64,000 nt of DNA from an uncultured Bacteroides sp. Lineage in GTDB: Bacteria > Bacteroidota > Bacteroidia > Bacteroidales > Bacteroidaceae. The notes beneath the pieces were generated by a model. The model was given only the letters and a program-made list of their open reading frames with translations. It was not told the DNA's origin and made no database searches. Of this stretch, positions 18,309-28,700 are shown one piece after another (position 1 is the stretch's first letter; every line of letters begins with the position of its first letter). A program made the translations under genes and the position numbers. Where the stretch lies: the NCBI RefSeq assembly GCF_910585845.1, contig NZ_CAJUHF010000015.1, positions 4,859 through 68,858 on the forward strand, in the 5' to 3' direction.

Positions 18309-20225
18309 ATGAGATACATCATGCTTACCATGTTGTTGGCGTGGCTGTTTGCCACGTCAACCGAGGCTCGCCAGCCCGATGAATACTGGAGTTCTCCCCG
18401 TGGAACCTACGAAGAACGGCGTGCCCTGTTTTTAGATTACTACTCAGAGAATGGAAGCGGACATCCCCTCTACGGTGTTTTCCGTCAGACCGCACGTGCC
18501 GCCTCCGGACGTCCCTTGGAGATGGACAAGATGCGGGAGGTGATTTCCATCATCAAGTCCAACCGGGATTGCAACGACTTTACGCTCAACTGCCTGCTTC
18601 GCATGGTTTACCTGGACAAGAAAGAACACTTCTTTCCGGAAGAGATCAAAGGCAGCATCGAAGAGTGCATTCTGGACTTCAAGTATTGGTGGGACGACGG
18701 CCGTCGCGATACGACCTACCGTTGCTATCATACAGAGAACCACCAAGCACTCTACCATACCGCAGAGTTGCTTGCGGGCCAACTTTACAAGAAGACCCGA
18801 TTCACCAACGGAATGAACGGCAAGCAACACATGGCACATGCCAAGGAGAGGCTGATGAAATGGTTGGAATACCGTTTCCGTTTCGGATTCAGTGAATGGA
18901 TGTCCACCTACTACGAAGTGGAAGTCCTGTTACTGACCAACCTATACGACTTTGCCGAAGATGCGAATATCCGTTCCAAAGCCGGCATGGTACTTGACCT
19001 GCTCATGTTCGATGTAGCGTTGAACAATTACGAAGGTTTCCTCGGCTCGACAAGCGGACGCAACTACGCCCATTCCCTCATCATGGGAGCCCACTACACG
19101 GCTCCATTGACCAAGTTGGTATTCGGCGTGGGAACCTACGACCGGGACGAAGTGATGGCTCCCGTAGCACTCTCTACCAGTGCGTACCGTTGCCCGGAAG
19201 TCATCCGAAAAATAGCAGTGGACTACAAGACTCCTCTATTGAACCGTCAACGGATAAGCATCAACGTGGAGGATGCCGCAGACTACGGTCTTTCCTATGA
19301 CAAGGAGCTGGACTGCCATCTCTTCTGGGGTATGCAAGAATTCATCCATCCGATGGCAATCCGCATGTCCAAGCAGATTTCGGAGAAGTACGACGTATGG
19401 CCTTACCGGAATTACGACGAATACATCAGGAAGTATGATGCACAAATTGCCGAACATGGCAAATTGGTGAATATGTATCTGGACCGCTTTGCGCTTTCGG
19501 AAGCCAATATAGAGACTTACCGCACGCCCGATTACATGCTGAGCTGTGCATTGGACTACAGAAAAGGCGCTCCGGGCTATCAGCAACATATATGGCAAGC
19601 CACATTGGGCAACAAAGCCTTGGTATACACCAATCATCCCGGCGGAAAGAACCTGCGTTGGTCGCCCAACTATTGGTCGGGCAATGAAATTCTGCCCCGT
19701 GCCGCCCAAAGCAAGAATGTAGTCGTCTGCATCTACAACATCCCCGACAATCAGAAAAACGATTACTCTCACGCCTATTTTCCGGTGAAAGCCTTTGATG
19801 AGGTACATATTTCCGGTTCGTGGATATTCGGCCGTAAGGAAGAGGGCTACGTAGCGCTCTACTCAAGGAATGCGACAGAACTGAAAGCCGACGACCGGGG
19901 AGAAGTCTGCGACCTGCTGGCAAAAGGCAGACAGAACATCTGGATCTGCGAGACAGGCTCAAAGTCGCAATGGGGAAGTTTCTCCAGGTTTATCGAGGCC
20001 ATATCTGCCGCACCGGTTCATGCCGAAGGATTGGACATCAGCTATGATTCTCCGTCCGAAGGCAAGGTTTCCTACGGCTGGGACCGTCCGTTCTGCGTGA
20101 AGGACAAGGAGATGCCGTTGCGCTGGGCATACAGATACGATAATCCCTACTGCCACGCCCCGTTCAATTCTACCCACATCGAGATAGAGAAGGATGGAGA
20201 GCGGTTGGTGCTGGATTATAAATGA
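18309..20225 (+). CDS. Secreted 638-residue protein, unclassified helical-toroid enzyme candidate
   Basis: I do not recognise a named family. A signal peptide (residues about 1-20) is followed by an alpha-helical region of about 380 residues with repeated aromatic pairs. Conserved-looking polar motifs are CYHTENHQALYHTAELL, FGFSEWMSTYYEVEVLLL, GSTSGRNYAHS and LFWGMQEFIHP. The C-terminal 220 residues look like beta-sandwich (ALVYTNHPGG, SHAYFPVKAFDEV, HIEIEKDGERLVLDY). A helical toroid followed by a beta-sandwich, with His, Asn, Tyr and Arg clusters, is the layout of several polysaccharide lyase and uronidase families. It is 7 bp after GH67 and in the same unit as GH105, so a lyase or uronidase making the GH105 substrate is a reasonable inference, not shown. 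Confidence 0.8.
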   Translation: MRYIMLTMLLAWLFATSTEARQPDEYWSSPRGTYEERRALFLDYYSENGSGHPLYGVFRQTARAASGRPLEMDKMREVISIIKSNRDCNDFTLNCLLRMVYLDKKEHFFPEEIKGSIEECILDFKYWWDDGRRDTTYRCYHTENHQALYHTAELLAGQLYKKTRFTNGMNGKQHMAHAKERLMKWLEYRFRFGFSEWMSTYYEVEVLLLTNLYDFAEDANIRSKAGMVLDLLMFDVALNNYEGFLGSTSGRNYAHSLIMGAHYTAPLTKLVFGVGTYDRDEVMAPVALSTSAYRCPEVIRKIAVDYKTPLLNRQRISINVEDAADYGLSYDKELDCHLFWGMQEFIHPMAIRMSKQISEKYDVWPYRNYDEYIRKYDAQIAEHGKLVNMYLDRFALSEANIETYRTPDYMLSCALDYRKGAPGYQQHIWQATLGNKALVYTNHPGGKNLRWSPNYWSGNEILPRAAQSKNVVVCIYNIPDNQKNDYSHAYFPVKAFDEVHISGSWIFGRKEEGYVALYSRNATELKADDRGEVCDLLAKGRQNIWICETGSKSQWGSFSRFIEAISAAPVHAEGLDISYDSPSEGKVSYGWDRPFCVKDKEMPLRWAYRYDNPYCHAPFNSTHIEIEKDGERLVLDYK

Positions 20226-20292
20226 TGAGAAGTTAGAAGAGTTAACTCCTTAAAAACAAGAAACATATTGTTTAATTTAATATATATACATT

Positions 20293-23200
20293 ATGAAGTT
20301 ACGAAAAACACGTTTATTGTGGATACCTTTAATGGTATGCCTTGTTCTTTTGAACAGTGTAAATGTCATGGCGGCCATAGAACAAGCCATCCATGTGAAA
20401 GGGCAGATTGTAGATTCTGCCGGTGAACCCGTGATTGGGGCTAATATCGTAGTGAAAGGCACTACTACTGGAGTGATTTCGGACATAGATGGTAACTTTG
20501 CCATTGACGCTCCGAAGAATGCGGTTCTACTTATCTCCTTTATCGGATATAAATCGGAAGAAATGAAAGTGACAGGTCCTTCAGTGAAAATAGTATTGAA
20601 GGATGATGCCGAGATGTTGAATGAAGTAGTCGTTGTCGGTTACGGTTCGCAAAAGAAGTCGGACATCACCGGAGCGATGGTAAATGTAAAAAGCGAAGCG
20701 CTACAACAGGCACCCGTAGGAAACATCGGAACAGCATTGCAAGGTCTGGCTGCCGGTGTGGACGTACAGATGGCAGGCGGAAATACGCATCCGGGAGCCT
20801 CTCCACAGATTCGTGTGCGTGGAGAGCGTTCGCTTAGTGGAAGAAATGATGTCTTGATCATTGTAGACGGAATCCCTTTCTCCGGCGGACTGAACGAAAT
20901 CAATAACGATGACGTAGAGAGCATCAGCGTACTGAAAGACGCTTCGGCAACAGCCATCTATGGTTCCCGCGGTGCCAACGGCGTACTTCTGATCACTACG
21001 AAACGTGGAAGCAAAGGGAAAATGAACGTCAGCTACAGCGGTTATTACGGTATCACGACTGCCATCAAGGAATATGACGTGATGAACAGTTCCGAATATA
21101 TCCAACTGAAGAAATGGGCTACCTATAATGCCAATCCGGATGCCTACATCGGCATTGACGACCCGAATCTGATGCGCGTGGGGGATGTCTTCCGCGATCA
21201 GGAGGAGATGGAAGGCTATCTGGCAGGAAACGATACGGACTGGCAGGACTTGATATTCCGAAACGGCATGACGACGAATCATCAGGTGGCTATCAATGGC
21301 GGCAATGACCGTACTACGTACAGCGCTTCCGTAGGTTACTATAAAGGACAAAATAACTATGAGGCACACAGCTTCGAGCGTATGACGGCAAAGCTTTCTC
21401 TCGACACGGAGATAACCAGCTTTCTGAGAGTGGGTCTTTCTACCTTGAATACTTACATCATCAATAAAGGTCAGGACACCAATCCGATGGAAATGGCTTT
21501 GCGTGCTTCTCCTTTCACCACTCCGTACAAAGAAGACGGTTCTCTGCGCACTTACTTGCCCGGTAGCGGACAGAATGTATGGAACCCTTTATTAGATACG
21601 CAGAAGAACAGTGTAGTGGACGACCGTAAGAGCCTGTCTACCTTCACCACCGGTTATATCGATGTGAAGTTGCCTTTCGGCATCAAGTATCGTTTCAACG
21701 GCGGTATCAACCTGAAATATTACTCAATCGGCCAATTCCAATCCACCAATACGACCAAACGTATGGGCGCCCTCGACTGGTCATTCGGCGAATATCAGCA
21801 CAGTGTAGACTATACGTTGGAGAATATCCTGACTTGGGACTACTCTTTCAACAATGTCCACAACTTCAATGTGACCGGATTGTTTTCCGCAGAAGAGAAG
21901 GAGTTCACCAAGAACAGCGTGTCCGGCAATGACTACTACGATGACAACATCCAGTATTACAATCCGGGACTTGCACAGGGCAATGTGACCGGTGGCGGTG
22001 GCTACGAGAAATGGGGCCTGCTCTCTTACATGGGACGTCTGAACTATAACTATAAAGAGAAGTACCTGTTGACGGCAACCGTGAGATACGACGGCTCGTC
22101 CCGCTTGGCAAAAGGTAACAAATGGCATGCGTTCCCTTCGGTTGCTTTGGGATGGAACCTGATGCGTGAGAACTTCATGCAGAATGTCAATACGGACGTC
22201 CTTTCCGGCATGAAACTGAGAGCCAGCTGGGGTAATGTGGGCAGTACGGCTATCAATGCTTATCAGACGATGTCGATACTGGATACCGGCAGCAAGTACT
22301 TGTTGGGTACAAGCGGCGTGATGGGTGTTCGTCCGGGTACTGTGCCGGATAGCTCCCTGGGATGGGAAAACACCGAGACATGGAACGTAGGTGTAGACTT
22401 CGGCTTCCTGAACAACCGCATCACCGGTACTATCGAATGGTATCAGCAGAATACTACGGACTTGTTGCTGGGTGTACATCTGCCTTCTACTTCCGGTTAC
22501 TCCAATTCTTACCTGACCAATCGCGGAGCTACCCGAAACCGTGGTCTGGAATTCAATGTGACTACAGTGAATATCGAAGGCGACGGACAGGACAAACTCT
22601 CTTGGTCAACCGACTTAAACATCTTCGGCAACCGTAACAAAATCATGGATCTTGGCGAAGGAGTGGAATTTGACAAGGATGCCGGATTCTTCTTGGGACA
22701 AGACAGATACGTGATCTACTCTTACGAACACGACGGTCTGTGGCAAGATACTCCCGAAGACCGTGCGCTGGCAGAAACATTCGGCTATGCCACTTCCGGT
22801 GCCAACTCCGTCATCGGTACGGTCAAGATCAAGAACCACCACATCGACTATGAGGAAGACGGCATCACTCCGAAAGCCAAACAGATCATCAACGAAGACG
22901 ATAAAGTATTTATCGGTCGCCGTGCCCCGAAGTTCGAGGGAGGTATCAACAACCGCTTTGCATGGAAAGGCTTCGACCTTTCATTCTTATGGACATTCCG
23001 TTATGGCGGAACGATCACTTCCGACATGCACAACGGCTGGATGAACACATTGCAAGGAGGATACAACAACCTGAACATCGACTACTGGACACCGGACAAC
23101 ACCACCGCCCGCTGGCCGAAACCTACCACCGCTACGGTTTCCAACAAAGGACTGCTGGCACGCTACGACGGTTCCTACCTGAAACTGAGAAACATCACGT

Positions 23201-23403
23201 TAGGATATAACATCCCCAAGACGTTCCTCTCCAAACTGAACGTACAGTCTGCCCGCGTATATGCCACCGGCTCGAACCTCTACACCTGGTTCAGCAAGGA
23301 ATACCGCAAAGACGGCGGTATCGATCCGGAGACTACAAGCACCATCAACCTGAAGACGCCTCCTACACGCTCGTTCGTGTTCGGACTGAATTTAACTTTC
23401 TAA
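20293..23403 (+). CDS. SusC-like TonB-dependent outer-membrane transporter
   Basis: 1036 residues. Signal peptide, then a carboxypeptidase-regulatory-like beta domain (HVKGQIVDSAGEPVIGANIVVKG, residues about 36-110), a plug domain starting LNEVVVVGYGSQKKSDITG and containing SILKDASATAIYGSRGANGV-type motifs (VLKDASATAIYGSRG), and a 22-strand barrel ending in RSFVFGLNLTF with terminal Phe. It imports oligosaccharides through the outer membrane with the SusD partner encoded 29 bp downstream. Unusually for such loci it lies after, not before, the hydrolase genes. No -7 box is seen in the 67 bp before it, so it is probably read from the upstream promoter. Confidence 0.97.
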   Translation: MKLRKTRLLWIPLMVCLVLLNSVNVMAAIEQAIHVKGQIVDSAGEPVIGANIVVKGTTTGVISDIDGNFAIDAPKNAVLLISFIGYKSEEMKVTGPSVKIVLKDDAEMLNEVVVVGYGSQKKSDITGAMVNVKSEALQQAPVGNIGTALQGLAAGVDVQMAGGNTHPGASPQIRVRGERSLSGRNDVLIIVDGIPFSGGLNEINNDDVESISVLKDASATAIYGSRGANGVLLITTKRGSKGKMNVSYSGYYGITTAIKEYDVMNSSEYIQLKKWATYNANPDAYIGIDDPNLMRVGDVFRDQEEMEGYLAGNDTDWQDLIFRNGMTTNHQVAINGGNDRTTYSASVGYYKGQNNYEAHSFERMTAKLSLDTEITSFLRVGLSTLNTYIINKGQDTNPMEMALRASPFTTPYKEDGSLRTYLPGSGQNVWNPLLDTQKNSVVDDRKSLSTFTTGYIDVKLPFGIKYRFNGGINLKYYSIGQFQSTNTTKRMGALDWSFGEYQHSVDYTLENILTWDYSFNNVHNFNVTGLFSAEEKEFTKNSVSGNDYYDDNIQYYNPGLAQGNVTGGGGYEKWGLLSYMGRLNYNYKEKYLLTATVRYDGSSRLAKGNKWHAFPSVALGWNLMRENFMQNVNTDVLSGMKLRASWGNVGSTAINAYQTMSILDTGSKYLLGTSGVMGVRPGTVPDSSLGWENTETWNVGVDFGFLNNRITGTIEWYQQNTTDLLLGVHLPSTSGYSNSYLTNRGATRNRGLEFNVTTVNIEGDGQDKLSWSTDLNIFGNRNKIMDLGEGVEFDKDAGFFLGQDRYVIYSYEHDGLWQDTPEDRALAETFGYATSGANSVIGTVKIKNHHIDYEEDGITPKAKQIINEDDKVFIGRRAPKFEGGINNRFAWKGFDLSFLWTFRYGGTITSDMHNGWMNTLQGGYNNLNIDYWTPDNTTARWPKPTTATVSNKGLLARYDGSYLKLRNITLGYNIPKTFLSKLNVQSARVYATGSNLYTWFSKEYRKDGGIDPETTSTINLKTPPTRSFVFGLNLTF

Positions 23404-23432
23404 TTTAATCATCGAATAATAGCCAAATAGAT

Positions 23433-25241
23433 ATGAAAAATATATTATCAACTCTTGCCTTGTCATCGCTTGTTTTGCTGGCAACCGGTTGTTCCGATTT
23501 TCTGGAAGAAGAGAACCACTCGAATGTGATGCAGGATTTCATGGCAACGCCTGCCGGATTCAGCATGGCTCTGAACTCTGTATATGCCAACGTACGTTCC
23601 ACGTATAGCGCCGAAGAAGGTATTCACGGTCTGATGAATCCGGGAACGGACGAATTGAAGAACAACATCGGAGGCAGCAACCGCTGTGCCGACCTTGCCA
23701 ACTACGACCTGGAGAAGTATAATGCCAACAACGAATATCCAAGGAAGTTGTGGAACGATGCCTATATCCACATCAACACCCTGAACTACATGATTGAGAA
23801 TGCGGACAAAGTAGACGTCACCACCACCGTACTGACTGCCGCACAACGCGACCAATACTTAGGCGAAGCCTACTTCATGCGGGCTTACAACTACTTCCAC
23901 TTGGTAGAGCAATTCGGCGACGTCACCCTGACTACCACCTACAATGCTTCTCCCGGTACTTCCGCCGAACGTCACGACATGGTACGCGTTTACGAAGAGG
24001 TCATCATCCCCGACCTGCTGAATGCCGTCAGACTCTGTTCGCCCAGTCCACAACTGAACAGTCTGGAGTCCGGCCGTGCTTCTGCCGCTGCCGCCCGCCA
24101 CTTGCTGTCACGCGTTTATCTGACCTTAGGATGGGTGTTCGATAAAGACCCTGCCAATCCAGCTTACAAAGGAAACACGCAGACGAAGTACTATAACACC
24201 ACTAAGGCAAAGGAATATTATCAGAAAGCTTACGAAATGGCAACCGGACTGATTGCCGATGCGCCCTCCTTGGGACTGAAGCTGATGGACAACTTTGCCG
24301 ATGTCTTCGATGAAGCCAACGACGCTCCTTCCGGCAAGAACAAGGAAGAGCTGTTCGTAGCCCGTATGGACTGGGACGATGACAACACGTTCGGCGGACG
24401 CAGTACGCTGAACCATTACTTCGTGAACGGTTACGACCAGTATCTCGGCGAACGTAACATCAACGACGGACGTTGCTACTCCTGGATCAACCCGACCGGA
24501 TACACCTATAACGCCTTCAACAACCGCGACATGGACACGCGTTACAAAGCAACTTTCCAGACCGTATGGTATGCCACCAAGACTCAGAAGGGCGGAGAGG
24601 TCAACTATGTCATCGACGGCAAGGACGAACACTTCCAATGGGATTATACCGTTGTCGGCGATACGGCGATGTACTATCCGGGTTATTACATGTCCGCTGA
24701 GGAAATCCGTGCCAAGACGCAGAACCGTGCCGGCAACCACTATCTGATCTTTACGCCCGACGCCTACAACGGCCGTGCCATTTTCCCGACCATCATGAAG
24801 TTCCTGGACCGTACGCGTGCCATTCCGAACGACAACACGGACCGTTCTTATATCATCTACCGTTTAGGCGAGACTTACCTGCTGGCTGCCGAGGCTGCAT
24901 TCAAGTTGGGTGACAATACGAACGCCGCCAAATACATCAACGTGATCAGAGAGCGTGCCCGCGACAAGCAAGTCGGTACAGCAGGCGCATTGGATATCAC
25001 CCCAAGCGATGTCACCCTCGACTTCATCCTCGAAGAACGTACCCGCGAACTGCTTGCAGAACACTGCCGCTGGGCAGACTTGGCACGTACCGGAACATTG
25101 ATCGAACGTGTACGCAAGTATGACGACGGCAAAGCTCATGCGAACATCACGGAAGACAGACACTGGTTGCGTCCCATCCCGCAGCAGATGATCGACCGCG
25201 TGACGACCGGCGAACGTTATCCGCAAAACGAAGGATGGTGA
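23433..25241 (+). CDS. SusD/RagB-like glycan-binding lipoprotein
   Basis: 602 residues, lipobox LATGC near residue 21, then the SusD N-terminal signature CSDFLEEENHSNVMQDF. TPR-like helices follow (AYFMRAYNYFHLVEQFGDVTL), and the C-terminus has FILEERTRELLAEHCRWADLARTGTL and HWLRPIPQQMIDR, both standard for the family. It forms the surface lid of the SusC transporter and binds the target glycan. Its aromatic-rich central part (GYTYNAFNNRDMDTRY) would carry the specificity but cannot be read for substrate. Confidence 0.97.
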   Translation: MKNILSTLALSSLVLLATGCSDFLEEENHSNVMQDFMATPAGFSMALNSVYANVRSTYSAEEGIHGLMNPGTDELKNNIGGSNRCADLANYDLEKYNANNEYPRKLWNDAYIHINTLNYMIENADKVDVTTTVLTAAQRDQYLGEAYFMRAYNYFHLVEQFGDVTLTTTYNASPGTSAERHDMVRVYEEVIIPDLLNAVRLCSPSPQLNSLESGRASAAAARHLLSRVYLTLGWVFDKDPANPAYKGNTQTKYYNTTKAKEYYQKAYEMATGLIADAPSLGLKLMDNFADVFDEANDAPSGKNKEELFVARMDWDDDNTFGGRSTLNHYFVNGYDQYLGERNINDGRCYSWINPTGYTYNAFNNRDMDTRYKATFQTVWYATKTQKGGEVNYVIDGKDEHFQWDYTVVGDTAMYYPGYYMSAEEIRAKTQNRAGNHYLIFTPDAYNGRAIFPTIMKFLDRTRAIPNDNTDRSYIIYRLGETYLLAAEAAFKLGDNTNAAKYINVIRERARDKQVGTAGALDITPSDVTLDFILEERTRELLAEHCRWADLARTGTLIERVRKYDDGKAHANITEDRHWLRPIPQQMIDRVTTGERYPQNEGW

Positions 25242-25266
25242 TAGATATATAAGTCTGAATAATTTA

Positions 25267-25430
25267 AGTTTCGCAAGCTCAACTTCTTAGTTGACAAGAG
25301 TAAAGTTAACAAGTTTACAAGGAAGACAGTACTGGTTATAATTCTTAGTTTGATGACAAACAAGCATTTTTTCCTTGTCACCTCGTTTCTTCATTACCTT
25401 GTTACCTACAAAAGTTGAGCTTGCAAACTT
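25267..25430. repeat. Inverted repeat after susD, one arm shared with the queA leader
   Basis: AAGTTTCGCAAGCTCAACTT (25266-25285) is the reverse complement of AAAGTTGAGCTTGCAAACTT (25411-25430) apart from one bulged C and end bases, with about 125 bases between. The left arm plus following bases (25267-25295) is also 27 of 29 identical, in reverse orientation, to 62278-62306. Located in the 551-bp spacer between SusD and the sensor; it may close the enzyme-SusD transcript. Confidence 0.65.
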
Positions 25431-25540
25431 TGAATAAGTAACTGTATAACTGTATATAAATTGTACTCCTTAGAGGAACCGATAGATGAACTTCAAAATA
25501 AAACAAAAAAATCGTTTTTACCTTTAGGCTTGTTAGAACC

Positions 25541-25578
25541 TCATCTATATTTGTATTTTATCATCTATATTTGTATTT
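25541..25578 (+). repeat. 18-bp direct repeat at 20-bp period upstream of the sensor gene
   Basis: TCATCTATATTTGTATTT occurs at 25541-25558 and 25561-25578 without mismatch. Each copy contains TATATTTG, itself a TAnnTTTG match (25546-25553 and 25566-25573), so it could be a doubled promoter box or a pair of regulator sites on the same DNA face. Confidence 0.7.
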
Positions 25579-25688
25579 AATAAGCATTAAGGTTATAACA
25601 TTATTCAGATAGGAAATAGTAAGGGGATAATACTTCCTTCTGAAAGCTGAAAGAAGACACATAAGTTACCATAATCACGATAAAACAT

Positions 25689-25697
25689 TATCTTTGC
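25689..25697 (+). promoter_or_regulatory. -7 box TATCTTTGC upstream of the hybrid sensor
   Basis: Exact TAnnTTTG match about 96 bp before the start codon. No clear -33 element. A second exact match lies at 25755-25763, about 30 bp before the start; which is used cannot be decided. Confidence 0.55.
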
Positions 25698-25754
25698 AGA
25701 AGATAGGCAGCACCCGGCAGTGATGAGCAAGCTCCCCATTGCCCTCGTTTGCAC

Positions 25755-25763
25755 TATCTTTGC
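25755..25763 (+). promoter_or_regulatory. Second -7 box TATCTTTGC close to the hybrid sensor start
   Basis: Exact TAnnTTTG match; transcription would begin roughly 20 bases before the ATG at 25793, a typical short Bacteroides leader. Confidence 0.55.
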
Positions 25764-25792
25764 CGTAACTAATAAGTCCAATATACAGAAAT

Positions 25793-28700
25793 ATGAAGAA
25801 CAGACATTGCCTTTTCAGCATCGTATTACTGACCTGCATCTTATGCTGTCTTTCACACCCAGCCCACGCATACAGCCTGCGACAATTCTCCAACAAAGAG
25901 GGACTGTCCAACAGCGCCATCCTCTCGCTCTACCAAGACCACCAAGGCACCATCTGGATCGGCTCGTGCGACGGACTGAACATCTTCGACGGCAACAGCC
26001 TGTACATGTACAACCCCGTCAACTCCTCCAAAGCGATACTGTCCGGCAACATGATCAGCCGCATCATGGAAGCCGAAAAAGATATTCTGTGGATTCAGAC
26101 CAACTACGGACTCGACCGGATCGATCTCAAACAGCAGATCTGCCAAAGCTTCGCCGACTTCAAGGACAAGAACTACATGGCAAAAAGCAACAACAACGAC
26201 CTCTTTATCGTGAAAGACGACGGATATCTCTACTGCATCCCGCAAGGGCAACATGCTTTCCAGAAACTGGACGTCCCGCGCGTCTCGTTCGCCCACATAC
26301 TTTCCGTCGCCATAGACGCAGACAACGTCTTGTGGATATTCACCTCCGATAACGACACCCGAAGTTACCGGATAAACAAGGCGGCGGAAAACATCACCCT
26401 GACACCCGAAAACCTCTTCAAACACCAGGAAAAACTGCTATGGGCATTCTCGGAAGAGCGTTTAGCCTACTTCATCGACGAAACCTACTCGCTCTACGAA
26501 TACGATTTCAGCAATCAGCAGCAATACTTCATTGCCGACCTGAAGACGGAGATCGAAACGCGCGGAGAAGTCTCCTCCATTATCAAACAGCAGAACGACT
26601 ACTACATCGGATTCAAAAACAGCGGGTTAATCGTACTGAAATACATGCCCGAACAGAAAATAAAATACCAGATGCAGTCCACCGAGATTCATTCCGGCAT
26701 CTTCTGCCTGATGAAAGACAGATTTCAGGACATCGTCTGGATCGGTACGGACGGACAAGGCGTATATATGTACTTCAACAACGCCTTCTCCATCACCAAT
26801 ACCCTGCTCGACACGCCCGTATATCAGATAAACAACCCCGTACGCGCCCTATATCACGACCACGAACAGACCCTATGGATAGGAACCAAAGGAGGAGGAA
26901 TACTGCGCATCAAGGCATACTCGCCCGAAAACAGCGCGCCGGAAGCGTTCGACCACATCACCAGCAGCAACAGTACACTGACCGACAACTCCGTCTACTG
27001 CTTTGCCCCCAGCACCGCCGACCGGCTATGGATAGGCACCGAAAACGGTATCAACTATTACTCGTACAAAGACAAGCAGATCAGGGAGTTTCCCGTAACA
27101 GCCAAAGGCGAAAAAGTGAAATACGTGCACTCCATCAACCAACTGAACGATTCCACCCTATGGGTGGCAACCGTGGGAGAAGGCATCGTGAAAATCACGT
27201 TAGACGGCAACAGTGCATCCCCTGCCGCAAAGTACGCCGACAGAATCACGCTGGACAACGGGCGTATGGCATCCAATTACTTTTTCACCTCTTTCCTGGA
27301 AAACGATTCCACCCTGTGGTTCGGCAACCGCGGATACGGAGCCTACAAGCTCGACACGCGGACCGGCTGCCTGACGCCATACAGCTTCGACAATGTGGTG
27401 AACAGTCAGACGGTCAACGACATATTCTCCATCTATAAGAACGAGAAAGGCTACTGGCTGGGCACCAGTTCAGGCCTACTCCACTTCGATCAAGACAATT
27501 CGCCCCATCACGACAGGGCCGCCCTCTTCCTGAACAATACCGTACACGGGATTCTGGAAGACAATCAGAGCAATCTCTGGATAAGCACCAATCGGGGATT
27601 GGTAAGATTCAACCCGCAGACCCATACCGGACAGACCTACAACCGTGAGAATGGCTTGGCCGTCACCGAGTTCAGCGACGGCGCTTTCCATCAGGACAAG
27701 CGGACGGGCACGCTGTTCTTCGGAGGAACAAACGGATTTGTGACCGTGAAGTCCAACACCTACATCATGGAAGACTACATGCCACAGATACACCTGAAAG
27801 GATTGACCATCTTCGGAAAAGAGTACAACATCCATGACTTCGTCTCCGAAAAGAAAGAAACACTGACACTGCAACTGGATTACAGCCAAAACTTCTTCTG
27901 CATCAACTTCATGGCAGTGGACTACATCAACGGCAACAACTACTCCTTCTCCTATAAGCTGGAGGAGGTCAGCGACCACTGGATAGAGAGCGGAACATCT
28001 GCCAACGCCATATTTTCCAACCTCTCGCCCGGCAAGTACACCCTGTTAGTGAAGTACAAAAACAACACCAACGAACAGGAAAGCCGCCCCCAAACCCTGT
28101 TCATCTACATCACTCCCCCCTGGTATCTAAACTACTGGGCATACGGAGTATATTTCCTGCTGGCCGCTTCGCTCTGCCTGCTGCTGGTCTACCAGTTTAT
28201 CCAAAAATACCGCCGCAAGCAGCACCATATTATCGAAAAGATGAATCGGGAAAAAAAGGAGGAAATCTATGAATCGAAACTTCGTTTCTTCACCAACATC
28301 ACGCATGAGTTCTGCACTCCCCTAACCCTGATCTATGGCCCGTGCGAGAAGATACTTGCCTATCCGAACGCCGACCCGTACATCCGCAAATACGGACAGA
28401 TGATACGGCAGAATACCGAACGGCTGAACAGCCTGATTCTCGAGTTGCTCGAGTTCCGCAAACTGGAGACGGGCAACAAGGCGCTTTCCATCCAGCGCTT
28501 ATCCGTATCGGACAAGATAAGGAACATAGCCGAGTCGTTCGGAGAATTGGCGGAGAACCGTAAGTTGAACTACCGGTTGGATATACAGCCCGACGTGCTG
28601 TGGAACACGGATATCAGTTGTTTCAACAAGATAGCCAACAACCTGATATCGAACGCCTTCAAATATACACCGGAAGAAGGAACCATCACCGTCGGACTGA

